Below are positions 35,615-45,780 of a stretch of DNA of 64,000 nt, one piece after another. Position 1 is the first letter of the stretch. The number at the start of each line of letters is the position of its first letter. A program made the translations under genes and the position numbers. Under the pieces are notes generated by a model. It was not told where the DNA came from. It worked only from the letters and a program-made list of their open reading frames with translations, and did no database searches. Origin of the DNA: Stenogyne calaminthoides. Taxonomy: Eukaryota; Streptophyta; Magnoliopsida; Lamiales; Lamiaceae. The DNA lies in NCBI GenBank assembly GCA_037126765.1, contig JBBCBC010000019.1, positions 28,914,222 through 28,978,221 of the forward strand, read 5' to 3'.

Positions 35615-37172
35615 TGTTGGGAAATTTATAGTTTTGATGAAAGTTCCAAAAACACATAATAGGATCGGTCATACTGTTAGGTATCGATGTTTATATTACT
35701 ACGCTATAGGAGACCGATTGATAATGATTGTATAGAACAACCGATGAAATAGATAGGTCACATATTGAGGGGGGAAACTCAATATGTATAGGTCGAATCA
35801 AGACTCAAAGGACGGTGATATCCGGAAAAAGCCGAATGCAAGACAAGAACAGAAGATCGATCGATCCGATCTAGTCGATATCTCAAATTGAAGTCATAAA
35901 GCTCAAACTCGTAATACTTGAAGATCGGATGACTTCCTCAAGATCGGACCGAAGACCTACATCACCGAGTCCGCTAGTTGAAGCTAAGTCAACCGCACCG
36001 AAGACTCCATCGTAGATCGATCGATTCGACCGATCAAAGTCACCACCAGTGAAAAACCGATGTTTCACCTAATCATACGCCTATGATCTGAACAAGATGA
36101 ATGTCAACCTTAGTTGGAAGAACAAACACCTAAAAAGTGCGTCTCGGTAACCAATAAGAACAAGACACGATGATCGGAGCCGACACTTAAGGGATTTGAT
36201 CTTTGCTTCTCTAACGGATATAAAATACAAGTTCACGTTTTTCGCCATGCCGTTCTCAAGACGCCACATCAATCCTCAGAAACTCACCTAATATAGCCCG
36301 AAATTCAAATTGCTCTCCAACGGCTCTTTGATTTCAAGGTCTATAAATATGGGATCACACTTCGAGTGAAACAACGGAAACTTATTGAACAATCGGGAAG
36401 CTCAAGCTAATATCGATTTCCCGCACAAGAACACGAACAAGAAGATTAATTTTTATTAAGTGTTCATCCCATAAGTTCTTAGCATATAAATCTTTTCATC
36501 TAGTCAAGAGGTCGCTTATACTCAAGAAAAAAGATTTCATAGTTGGAACCAAAACAATCTTACCCAAACCCCCAAGTTAGGTTAAGTTGTTTAGCAAGAT
36601 TCGAGACTAGGGTTTCTAGTTCTCGATCTCGGATCGGTTGAGTGTGAACTCCTTAAACATCTAGTTGGTGTCTTGTGTTGGACTTACACATAAAACAAAG
36701 TCCAGATGGTTAAGTAGGTGCCCCTTGTGATAGGGAAGAGTGGGCGTAGGGATCTGGTTTGTCGAACCACTATAAATCTTGTGTGCCTTTACCGCTTTGA
36801 TTAACGATTACAATCGCGCACACAACCTTTAAAGCGCATACATATTCCAAATTGAGATCGATTAGCACCAAGCTTCGATCCGATCAAACTTGACACTTCA
36901 CCAACCGATTAAAAGATTAACTTTGAATCGATTTATCAAAACCCGGTTTTTCACACGGGTAAAACTTAAGCTTCCGCACACATCGCTTAAACCGATAATT
37001 CTGACCGATCTGCCTTGAGCGATCAAGAAGTTGGTTATCGACCCAAAACCGATTCACTCACACTCGATCAAAGTTAATCGCCCTCACACCTGATTTGCAC
37101 AAAAGTTTTCAGAAGTCTATTCACCCCTCCCCTCTAGACTTCTGCCCTCACAAAACCCGTTCGGGACCTACA
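35615..37172 (+). repeat. 3' LTR of copia E2
   Basis: Same length as the 5' LTR, with a TATA box at 36342-36349. Sites that differ from the 5' LTR are again concentrated where a CAG or CTG would be expected, with the two copies altered differently (for example around 23130 and 36015). Confidence 0.94.
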
Positions 37173-37306
37173 AATCCCAAAATAATATACGAAATATTAT
37201 TGTAGAAAAATATATATATGAAAATTAAATCTATGGAATTTGATTTGTTGGATTAAGGCTTTTATTTCCTAACAGAAATAGCTTAAGATTTAAGTTGGGT
37301 CTCCCC

Positions 37307-37314
37307 TATATATA
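37307..37314 (+). promoter_or_regulatory. TATA box of the solo-LTR-like layer
   Basis: TATATATA in CCCCTATATATATGAGTCC. This sets plus orientation for the LTR-like sequence that ends near 37618. Confidence 0.55.
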
Positions 37315-37619
37315 TGAGTCCTTGGGGATTCATTAAACACAAAAGAAATATTTTTCTCCATAAAATCTCTAGTATAGAATTTTCCTAGCAAGTTCATAAG
37401 GGGATTCAAAGCTGGCAAATTTATGCGGAGCCAAATCTATGCGAAACTGTTAACGAGGATTACGTGGATACCGTAGTAGAAGAGATTGCTTATGAAACAT
37501 TATAAGAATTCCATTTATGTATTCTGTTATTTTAATTATGCAATTGTAATTCATTGATGGTTAATTTGTATTTCTGCTGCGCATTTTTAACTGCTTTACG
37601 TGCTAGTAAATTCCAACAG

Positions 37620-38015
37620 AGTTACCTTTGCAAAGATGGCCATTAGAATCAAGCACTACTTCAATATTTTTACCAATTCATTTCAAAGTCGACAATGGCG
37701 AGGCGTGGGGAGTTTTCGAGGCTTTGAACTGGGCAACAAAAATGGGATTCTCGCATATATGCAGTAATGGAGATGGATGCAAAGAGAGTCTATGACGACA
37801 TGTTACGGAGCTCCTATAGCCAAGATTCAGCATTTGGAGATTACGTCGAGAAAGGGAAAAGCAATAATTAGGGCTCATAATCAATTTATTGTAAAGTGAG
37901 TTCGTCAAAATGTCAATAGGATGACACATTTTTTAGCTAGGAACTCTGGTCATTTTGAAAGTTTTTTTTGGACAAAAACTTGTATGAAATATTGCATACA
38001 AGTGATATGTGCAAT
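37620..38015 (+). pseudogene. RNase H-like fragment of a non-LTR retrotransposon type gene
   Basis: Plus-strand frames read VTFAKMAIRIKHYFNIF, then DNGEAWGVFEALNWATKMGF, then VNRMTHFLARNSGHFESFFW. This is the pattern of plant LINE-derived RNase H (E-A-x-A-L-x-x-A and N-R-x-x-x-x-L-A-R). Frames shift at least twice and a stop interrupts, so it is a relic. Its upstream part is at 5425-5461, separated by the 32-kb insertion stack. Confidence 0.6.
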
Positions 38016-39397
38016 TAATTTTTTTTTTCGTGGGTCTAACAACAGGCCGGGTTATGGCAGATTGCTGGCGGGTTAATGGCTTCCTCTTTCATCTTCACAC
38101 TCGCGTAGTCACAGGACAGATTTATTCTTCTTCCTCTTCTCGCGTTGCAACAAAGCGACCAGATCGCTGTTGATTTTGATGGTGGTGCGTCTCTAGGTTT
38201 TTCCTCTTCTTCTATTATTCTTCATTTTCTCTTTCTCTTCCATATTCTTTTTGTTTTGTTCAATTTTCTCATCCTCGCAAATTTACATGTGATTCCCTAT
38301 GATTTTGTGAAGCAGTCTTTCAGATCCTTCTGCACTCTTTTCACGTTGTTCTGTAAATCTGTAATTTTATACTGATGATTTTTTTCGCGTTTGTACTGAT
38401 TTTTGTTCATGTAGTAACACTCTTTTGCTCATAGGGTAATACTCTTTGTTCATGTAGTAACACATCAAGTTGTTATGTAAATCTGTAATTTTGTACTGGG
38501 GATTTCTTTTCGCGTTTGTTCTGGTTTTGTTTATGTAGTAATACATTTTTCTTCGTATGATAACATTTTTTGTTCATGTAGTAACACATGTTTTTTAGTA
38601 ATATGTAACAATGTTCATATATCGTCGTAATACTATGTGAATACTCATGTGTTACCATATGAACAATAATGTGTTACCTTGTGACCCATGTTACCTTATG
38701 AATATTTATGTGTTACGATATATTCTATTAAGTGTTACGTAAGATATGAATTTTTTTCAATATAACAATGTAGTAACACTTATACATAGATGTAGTAACA
38801 CACAAAAATTTGTCAAAAAAATAATGTGTATAGTAGGAATCAAACATGCAACCAAATTCATTAGCAACAAACTTAAACCACTAAACTACAACACATATTT
38901 GATAAATATATCCTTCTATAAATACATATTCGCCCCCGCCAACCTGAACCCACTGCCCGCGCCCTGTCCGAGCCCGATCCGCCCTGACCCGACCCGCCGC
39001 CCTGACCCGCGAAATTTAGGCAATTTTTATTTTATTTATATTTTATTGTATATAACACTAGTGTGCAATATTTTACACAAGACTTTCTCTTTTCTTTGTT
39101 GGGTTGAGCCTTCAAATTTTTGTGGATGTCATTTCTCGATAGGGGCAACTCTTGTACCAAACTTTTTTACAAATTTAAAAAACAAAAAAATAATAATTAA
39201 GTTTCCATGCATGTAAAAGATTTTCTTTTTACTTTTTAATATATCAAATATTATACGTCAGTTATATATAGCTGTAATATTATACAACTAAGTAACCATT
39301 ATCATTAGAAACAAGAAAATTAATTTTATCAATACTCGCTTATAATATTTTTTCCGAGCCAAACTTAAGTGTCTTATAACTAAGTACAATTTTAAAA
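38016..39397. other. Non-coding repeat-like DNA with a 124-bp tandem duplication
   Basis: A unit beginning TGTAAATCTGTAATTTT at 38352 recurs at 38476 (period 124 bp) with phrases TTCATGTAGTAACAC repeated in and after it. At 38930-39010 a GC-rich cluster of GACCCGACCCGCC type resembles subterminal hAT sequence, but ends were not found. No gene is supported. Confidence 0.5.
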
Positions 39398-39858
39398 AAA
39401 ATGTCAATTCAGAACCTGAAAGATAGCAAAATTATCAATTTAAGGTCTTAAAGATTTTTCCTATCGATTCAAGGCCTGGAAGATAGAAAACTAGCGATCC
39501 AGGGCCCGAAAAATAAAAACTATCAATTTGAGGCTCACACATTTTAAGGTCATGTTTGACACTTATATTTCATATCCCAATTTCATGTTTTTTTTTTTTT
39601 AGTTTACGGTTCAAGGTTTACGATTCAGGGGGTTTAGAGTTCATGGTTCAAGGTTTAGGGTTCATCGTTTAGGGTTTAGGGTTTTTTAGGGTTTTAGTAC
39701 CAAACATGGCCTTAAAATTTATAAGCCTTGAATTGATAGTTTCTATCTTTCAGACCCTGGATTGATAGTTTTCTATCTTTCAGGCCTTGAATCGATAGGA
39801 AAAATCTTTCATGTCTTAAATTGATAGTTTTATCATCTTTAGGATAAAAAACTCCATT
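39398..39858. mobile_element. Palindromic MITE, copy A
   Basis: The left arm from AATGTCAATTCAGAACCTGA is the imperfect reverse complement of the right arm ending near 39858. Repeated phrases are of CTATCAATT..AGGCCTGAAAGATAG type. The loop (about 39595-39695) is made of degenerate telomere-like GGTTTAGGGTTCA repeats. The same element, differently interrupted, is at 48757-49612. No TSD was fixed. Confidence 0.75.
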
Positions 39859-40267
39859 TTATTCCATATGCAAAGCCTTCATTTTTCGCTAATTAAGTCG
39901 GACACGTGTGCATAAGTACTGCTATCGAACAAAAAAAAGTAATGAATGAATCATCGACTAATTATGACATTATTATGATCTGGTTTATATATCAATTAAT
40001 TAGGACACTATTTGCCTAGGAAATTAATTATTAAAAAAATTAAAGCATGACAAATTTGTAAGACATAATGCATTAACAGATCCTAAACTACCAGTTTTTG
40101 GTTTATCTTGTTTCGATAAACACTTACGCTTTTTCTTTTTTTTTAAATTCAAGTAATGAAATTTTATTTCACAAGCACTTTTAAAACGGAGATTGATGGA
40201 ATTTTTTAATTCATTTTAATGATCTCATTAAATAATATATACATTATTTTTACTAATATTCATATGT

Positions 40268-40349
40268 GCAAGTCATTTCAACCCTAAATAATTCTCCAGG
40301 TCATGAATGCAAGTCATTTCAACCCTAAATAATTCTCCAGGTCATGAAT
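40268..40349. repeat. Perfect 41-bp tandem duplication
   Basis: The unit starting GCAAGTCATTTCAACCC at 40268 is repeated exactly at 40309. Non-coding. Confidence 0.92.
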
Positions 40350-40458
40350 GCCTAAAATAGCTTGTAAAAATATTTTGTATACAAATAAAACTAAATAGAG
40401 TTAACATATATATTATTTAACTGGATCAATAAAGTAATTTGGTAATCGAAATAATATA

Positions 40459-40742
40459 CTCCTTACGTCCCGGTATAAGTTTCTTGTTTCTTTTTATTGT
40501 TTTGTTAAAGAATAATAATAAAATAAATAAAAATTAAGGTAGATGTGGGTATTGGGAGAGAAAAAAAAATGCACGTGGAGTAATGAGTAGAGTAGTGAGC
40601 GGCATTCTTTGTAATATTGTGTGAAAAGTAAGGATAAAAATTATGGATAGTGGAGTTACTTTTTCCATTTATAGAAACAAAAAACTTATTGTGGGACAGA
40701 TGAAAATGAAAAGAGAGAAACTTATAGTAGGACAGAGGGGTG
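40459..40742. mobile_element. Stowaway-like MITE (Tc1/mariner), degraded
   Basis: The left end CTCCTTACGTCCC follows TA. The right end is the inverted GGACAGAGGGG. The interior arms pair imperfectly (AGTTTCTTGTTTC with GAGAAACTTATAG). The right TA duplication is not preserved, so the right edge is approximate. Confidence 0.6.
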
Positions 40743-40820
40743 TGGTGCAATCGTCTTGACAATTAATAGTTATTTTAGAGGTGAAGCTTGTGAGCTTTTG
40801 TTATAGAAATAAAATGATAA

Positions 40821-41455
40821 AAGTTTTTTTTTATTAGACAAAGACAATTTTATTAGAAACAATGAGGTATAAGAGATACCCACAAGAATAACAATTTACA
40901 AATCAATAGCCTAGGATTCGCTAACAAATCTGAAAAAGAGAAATTAGAGCAACCTAAACCATATACATAGAACCAACTCCAAAGACTCGCTTTAAAATCC
41001 TCAACAACTCTATCCGAGCAAAGCTAATCAGATTTAACAAGGGGGGAAGAGTGAAAAACCGTAGTTACTCCAAGCCATTTATAACACTCCATCCATACCT
41101 TGTGTGGTTTGGCGCATTCAAAAAAGAAGTGTCTTCCCGATTCTTCATGAAGATTGCATAAAACGCACCTTGCGTCGATATTTTGATCTAGAGCATTCCT
41201 TCTTCTCAAGTTGCATTTAGTAGGAAGTCGATCTCAAAGTAGTCTCCAGGCATGAGCAATGACCTTCTTTGGTGTGTATTTGTTCCAAATTAACTTGAAT
41301 CCCTCTTCTCTCTCGTTATTACCGTGGCCAGTCTCTCTAGAATTAAGCAAGGCAGCGTAGGCTTCCTTTGTTGAATACGAGCCATCAGGAGAGCCTCCTC
41401 ATTTCCACGAGTCACTCCTATCTTGTTTAATCGGTGATCTGTTAATCAATGAAAA
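40821..41455 (-). pseudogene. LINE (L1-type) 3' fragment with zf-RVT domain
   Basis: Minus-strand text includes SPDGSYSTKEAYAALLNSRE, then RLPTKCNLRRRNALD with CVLCNLHEESGRHFFFEC. This is the reverse transcriptase zinc-binding (zf-RVT) region at the C-terminus of plant LINE ORF2. A T-run at about 40822-40832 on the plus strand would be its poly(A) tail, giving the 3' boundary. An in-frame stop lies just before the zf-RVT part. Only the last about 600 bp of a LINE is present, as in 5'-truncated insertions. Confidence 0.75.
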
Positions 41456-42377
41456 AAGTAAGCAATTCTCGATCACGATTCAAAAACCCACTACTCCATC
41501 TCAAATCCCAACACCACATCTCTCCCCTCCCAATGACCCATTGACCCTACAAATTCCCCTTTGTCTAAACTAAGGTAAAACAGTCTAGAGAATTTAGATT
41601 TCAAAGATTCCCCCCAGCCCAATTATCTTCCAAAAATCGTGTATTTTTCCCATCCCCAAAGATTTTTTCAATTTTCCCCCGAAACCAGCCCCCGACTCCC
41701 CCAAATTAAATAAGAAATTAATTCTTAAAAGTCAAGAGTAAATTAACATTCAAATCAACAATATGTCATAACTTGTGAAAAAAGATGGGAAATCATACCC
41801 GCCAGGTTCAATAAATATATGCATGTTTTAATAAATTTCTATTACGAAATTAATATAGATAAAATCACTCCCATACATGTCTACAAATTTTAACTTTTAA
41901 AAAATATAAAATTCTTTGAATTTCGAAATTTCATGATCGATGTTAAAAAAAAATTAAACAAACAAATTAATTATACATCTCAATACCAAATTGAATTTTA
42001 GAGGAAGACCGAATTCTTTCAATTACTTTTGAAAGGTTGATCAAGAAATCGTCATTTACCTGATCTCTTAATTATTCTAGGGCTAATTAGTGGGCTTACT
42101 ACATGTAATTAATGCACAATGCATGATTATATGGTATTTTTTTAGTTGTTAGTTTTAATTTCCGAATTATTAGCCATGGAATTTAATTTCATTCCCGCGT
42201 CATGCAAAAGTGGTCCAGCCTTCTTTTCAGAACTAACAAATTGTTGGCAAAAATCACGTGACTTAGTCTCGCTTAAACACTCACATATACACGAGATCTG
42301 ATGTACATTGTTAGCGTTGAGTCTAGAAATAAATGCAAAAAGTTATAGAATTAATTCAGAATTTAGTTATTATGAAA

Positions 42378-42412
<35 letters not shown>

Positions 42413-42515
42413 TACTACGTTATATATGTGGATGAGATATTTTTAAACATAATGTTTAAACTAAAACCATAATTTTCAACTACACATCAAACTAACTTAT
42501 ATGTTACCAAGATCT
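41456..42515. other. Non-coding AT-rich stretch with a (TAA)n microsatellite
   Basis: No gene is recognised. A TAA trinucleotide run spans about 42379-42411. Confidence 0.5.
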
Positions 42516-42741
42516 GCCCTACGTAGGGGCCAAGGGGTTCGCTGGACCCCCTTGTCCCTTTGAAATTTTAATATATATAAATAGTTTAATATACAAAATT
42601 AATTGTATTAGTGTTCAAATTCTAAGTATTGCATTTTTTTTAAGTGTGTTTTTTTTCTGTACAAATTTTCTTATTTTTTATATATGTTATTGTTCAATCT
42701 CTCTATATACTAATAGGGAGTTTTCTTTTTATTATATGTCA
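42516..42741. other. Possible hAT-type terminus, partner unclear
   Basis: GATCTGCCCTACGTAGGGGC followed by GGACCCCCTTG near 42516-42560 resembles the ends of plant hAT non-autonomous elements. A comparable CCTGGGTCCGTCCC end is at about 47062-47075. Whether they are two ends of one element around the Pack-MULE could not be shown, as no matching target duplication was found. Confidence 0.3.
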
Positions 42742-43149
42742 ACTCCATGTTAATTTAAGAGATTAATTTTTTTGTAGCCCAATAACTTTGGGTCGTTTTG
42801 AAATTGGTCCTGCACATACCAGATTATGATATACCCCCTGTATGTTTCCATTTTTTTTATTTTAGTCCTTAAAATTGGTCAACTCAATTAGTCAACCGGC
42901 TACCGTACATGTGGCATTTAATTTTTCATTCACCTTTTTTTTTAATCCGCCACGTGTATATTTCCTATTTTCATTATTGATTTATATTTAATCACTAATT
43001 GTAACGGGGTTTCCGGTTGGGTCAATTTCCAGGTCGGCTTCAGGTCGGCTTAAACGGGTCAAGTTTAGCTCAATTTTAATTTTATTATTTACTTAATAAT
43101 GTATCTGGGTCGGGTTATATTCTATTTAGACCCGACCCAACTATAAAAA

Positions 43150-43338
43150 AAAACCCTAATTGTTGGGTCGTAGAGTCTGCAGATTGGAGCACTGGTTGAA
43201 GCCTTGAGGAATGGATTCTTTAAAATCATTGTTGGAGAAATCAAGAGTGTGTAGTGAAGACGAAAAGCTACAGATGGAGGAAGGGTTAGGGATGAATCCA
43301 GAGAAACTATTATTGCTGATGTCAAAAGATTTCAACAC
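43150..43338 (-). pseudogene. Captured LRR receptor kinase fragment (PSY1R-like repeats)
   Basis: The minus-strand frame contains LKSFDISNNSFSGFIPN and LHTLDFSNNDFKESIPQGF, followed by CSNLQTL. These are leucine-rich repeats with the plant-specific S/T-G-x-I-P pattern. The spacing and NNDF..IPQG..CSNLQ text resemble the tyrosine-sulfated glycopeptide receptor PSY1R family (from memory). Only about two and a half repeats are present and the frame stops soon after, so it is a fragment carried by the Pack-MULE. Confidence 0.75.
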
Positions 43339-43455
43339 CAGATTTCAAATTATTCAATCAGCAAATTAGCAGATTTAAATCAAAACCAGAAATTTCAATC
43401 AGATTTCATTCTCACAGAACAATGAAGAAGCAAACAAATTGCTCCTGAATACAGA

Positions 43456-43585
43456 AGGCAGTCATGAGTACTGCTTTCGCACCACAAGGCGGCCGACGCG
43501 GCTAGTGGCGCCCACCACGAGCACGGTGGTGTTCTGAGCGACGGGAATGGCGAATTCGCACATGGGCCTCGATTTCCGCCCCAGC
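43456..43585 (-). pseudogene. Captured Rossmann NAD(P)-binding fragment
   Basis: The minus strand reads PVAQNTTVLVVGATSRVG and continues RLVVRK. This is a beta-strand plus G-A-T-x-x-x-G dinucleotide-binding loop typical of atypical short-chain dehydrogenases of the NmrA / HCF173 type in chloroplasts (tentative). Only this N-terminal nucleotide-binding loop is present. Much more GC-rich than its surroundings, as expected for captured exon sequence. On removal of the hAT at 43586-44522 it is contiguous with the block at 44531. Confidence 0.65.
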
Positions 43586-44522
43586 CATGGACGGATCATA
43601 AGGGGTGCTGCACCGGGCTCCAACCCAGTGCAAGCCCCCACTAACCTGTTATATATCTGTATATAACATGTGAATAAAATTTAATATACGAATTTAAGTT
43701 CAACCCAATATTATTTTTTATTTTATATTAATTTACAAATCTCAATTTAAAATTAAAGTTCATTCTCACACTCTGTATTCAGTTGTTAAATTAAAATACA
43801 ACTTGATATAAATTTTTTCCTTATCTATCGTGTCTCTCCTTTTTTTTTTCTTATTATAATTGAATTAAAATATTGAGATTTAAGAATTTCATCCGCAACA
43901 AAGATTTTATTTTATTGTAATTTTGAATGTGCTTTCTTGAAGCTCTCATACCCAAAATTTTAAAATTTAATAATCCGAATATGGTTCTATTTTTTCTATT
44001 TAGTACTTTTATTTATTTAATTTGTTCAGTGTTAAATATCTATATTGTTTTCTCAATATTTGTTCTTTTCTTTTGAAGAATATGTATTAATAATTTATTT
44101 TTTTAGTTGTTATATATTGTGATAATGACAAAATTTTAGCCACTTTAATATTAGAAAAATAGAAATTGTAAATGTAATAATGTATTAATATTAGTTAAAT
44201 GAGATATTTTTTTAAATTGGTAAACGTTTCTTGAAATGTTTAAAAAAATATTGAGCATAAGTTGTATGATTTTATTTTAACTAAATATTATTTATAATTA
44301 GGGATATATTTTATAAATGAACACCAATCTATTAAAATATATTTTATTAAAGATAGAGATAAATTCAAATTTAATTATTGACAAGTTTTATGTTTTGAAG
44401 TTCCATATGACACCACTTAAATTAATATATTAAAAAATGTTATATATAAATATAAAATTATAATGTTACAAAACATCAAAAAATTTAGTCTACCCCATCG
44501 TTAAATCCTAGATCCGTCCCTG
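43586..44522. mobile_element. hAT non-autonomous element inside the Pack-MULE
   Basis: The ends CATGGACGGATC and GATCCGTCCCTG are inverted with one mismatch. They are flanked by the 8-bp target duplication GCCCCAGC (43578-43585 and 44523-44530). Interior AT-rich, non-coding, 937 bp. Confidence 0.85.
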
Positions 44523-44530
44523 GCCCCAGC

Positions 44531-44826
44531 CCCACCGGATTCACCTCGCCGAGGGTGCAGTAGGAGCGACAGGGTCGCGAGTGAGGCCCATCTGGCGGAG
44601 GCGCCGCTCCTCCACCGACGACGAGCTGAGAGATCCAAACGTCGTAGTTTCGCTAGACGCCCTTGGGGAACTTGGAGATCCAAACGTCGTAGTCATCGTC
44701 GGGGTCGGAAGTTGAAGGTGAGCAGGAGCACGAAGTGTTTGGAGAAGAAAGGAGTCGGTCGAGTGAGTCGTGGAAGCACTCCCCCTCCTCCTTCGTCTTC
44801 TTCTTCTTCGCCGGCTCTGCTCATCG
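44531..44826 (-). pseudogene. GC-rich captured coding-like block, source uncertain
   Basis: One minus-strand frame reads ECFHDSLDRLLSSPNTSCSC, then SDPDDDYDVWISKFPKG. This loosely recalls the acidic N-terminus of plant WD40 (WDR44-like) proteins, but I would not assert it. The 19-bp phrase GAGATCCAAACGTCGTAGT occurs twice (about 44629 and 44671), so the YDVWIS text is duplicated. High GC content in an AT-rich element supports capture. Interrupted by a hAT from 44835. Confidence 0.4.
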
Positions 44827-44834
44827 TCTGCAAC

Positions 44835-45637
44835 CAGGGGCGGAGCCAGGATATCTGGTTGAGGGGGGCCAAAGTATGCTACTGTATTTTTTATTTATTA
44901 TTAGTCATATCTATCATATCTCAACTAAATTTACAATCACATTTTTAGCTTCTTTTTTTTTAAGTCAATCAATTACAATAGTTTAATATAATACTTCAAA
45001 ATATTTGATATGTATTCATTGTCTAAACAAAATTTCATATATATAAGTTGAATCATCACATAAAAATACATGAATTTAGTGAACGTTATTCATGAATTAA
45101 TGCATCTAAAATAAAAGACAAAAACTCGTATGAGACGGGGTATATTTAGCACAAATCAACACCCACCCCTCTCAAATGGTTAAAACGTCATTGCCCACAT
45201 TATTTTTTGTCACATCGTGATACCGTCTCATCCTCAAAATAAAATTATTAATAATTATGATTTCAACAATAAATAAATTTTATAATCAAACAATTAGTAA
45301 TGATGTATATATTTATAATAAATAATTGCTCATTAATTGATAAAAAAAATTAAAAGTAGATAAATTAAATTTTATTAAAATAAAAGAAAAGAAATAAATT
45401 AAAACATTTAAAAAAAGGAAAGTGACATGAGCCTTCACAGGTTTCAAAACACGAACAATCAACAAAAATATAAATTTCATCCACAATAGTGGACCACCGC
45501 AATAATCTTAAGCCCAAACATTTTTATTTTATTTTTTTTTTTTTCTTAACCCTCATGAAATTGAATAACGTATGCATATCAGTAGAGGACCGACAGGGGT
45601 TGGGGGCCCCCTTGCTCATAACGTGGCTCCGCCACTG
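44835..45637. mobile_element. hAT non-autonomous element inside the Pack-MULE
   Basis: The ends CAGGGGCGGAGCCAGG and its inverted partner TGGCTCCGCCACTG are a common plant hAT terminus. Perfect 8-bp target duplication TCTGCAAC at 44827-44834 and 45638-45645. 803 bp, no transposase. Confidence 0.93.
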
Positions 45638-45645
45638 TCTGCAAC

Positions 45646-45780
45646 TGTATCCGCCGCCCATCGAAATCCGCCTCACAATGCGCGCAACCGACCCCCACCA
45701 AACTCTATCTCCAGTTTAGATTCCGCTGAAGCAAACACCAGATCGAACAATGTTGGGAAAAGGGAGTTTAAGGAACTCAG
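45646..45780. other. Rest of the Pack-MULE cargo
   Basis: Moderately GC-rich sequence right of the hAT and continuous with the 44531-44826 block, with no recognisable product. It could be promoter or 5' UTR sequence of the captured gene. Confidence 0.35.

Larger units (their letters stand above)
22735..37172 (+). mobile_element. Copia LTR retrotransposon E2 (SIRE-like)
   Basis: 14.4 kb with perfect 5-bp target duplications AATCC (22730-22734 and 37173-37177) and LTRs of equal length (1558 bp). Same gene order as E1 including the extra 3' ORF, but nucleotide-diverged, so a different family of the same lineage. Internal frames are broken throughout. The element is extremely rich in TCGA/ATCG and poor in CAG/CTG. 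It inserted into the solo-LTR-like layer, not into E1 or the hAT. Confidence 0.95.
5463..37619 (+). mobile_element. Nested stack: solo-LTR-like sequence carrying a hAT and two copia elements
   Basis: The oldest layer is about 1.56 kb in three pieces (5463-5643, 21798-22734, 37173-37619). They join cleanly when the hAT (TSD GTTCCCAT) and E2 (TSD AATCC) are removed. The layer ends in TTCCAACA and has a TATA box at 37307-37314 about 300 bp before the end, so a solo LTR in plus orientation is the best reading. A 14-bp direct repeat AGTTACCTTTGCAA (5448-5461 and 37620-37633) flanks it, longer than the usual 5 bp for LTR elements. The start could also be TGTGG at 5467. Confidence 0.6.

Noticed and set aside
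6834..37172. Decay of the copia elements by methyl-cytosine deamination
   Set aside because: That would give C-to-T or G-to-A at CAG/CTG. The observed changes are mostly to CG, CCG, CGG or CAA with indels.
39595..39700. Interstitial telomere or former chromosome end
   Set aside because: Degenerate CCCTAAACC repeats are short and lie in the loop of a MITE family with a second copy at 48757-49612.
40505..40762. Minus-strand 85-codon ORF
   Set aside because: Shadow of a Stowaway-like MITE.
44712..44986. Plus-strand ORFs with PPPPSSSSSS text
   Set aside because: Antisense shadow of the captured GC-rich block, running into a hAT element.
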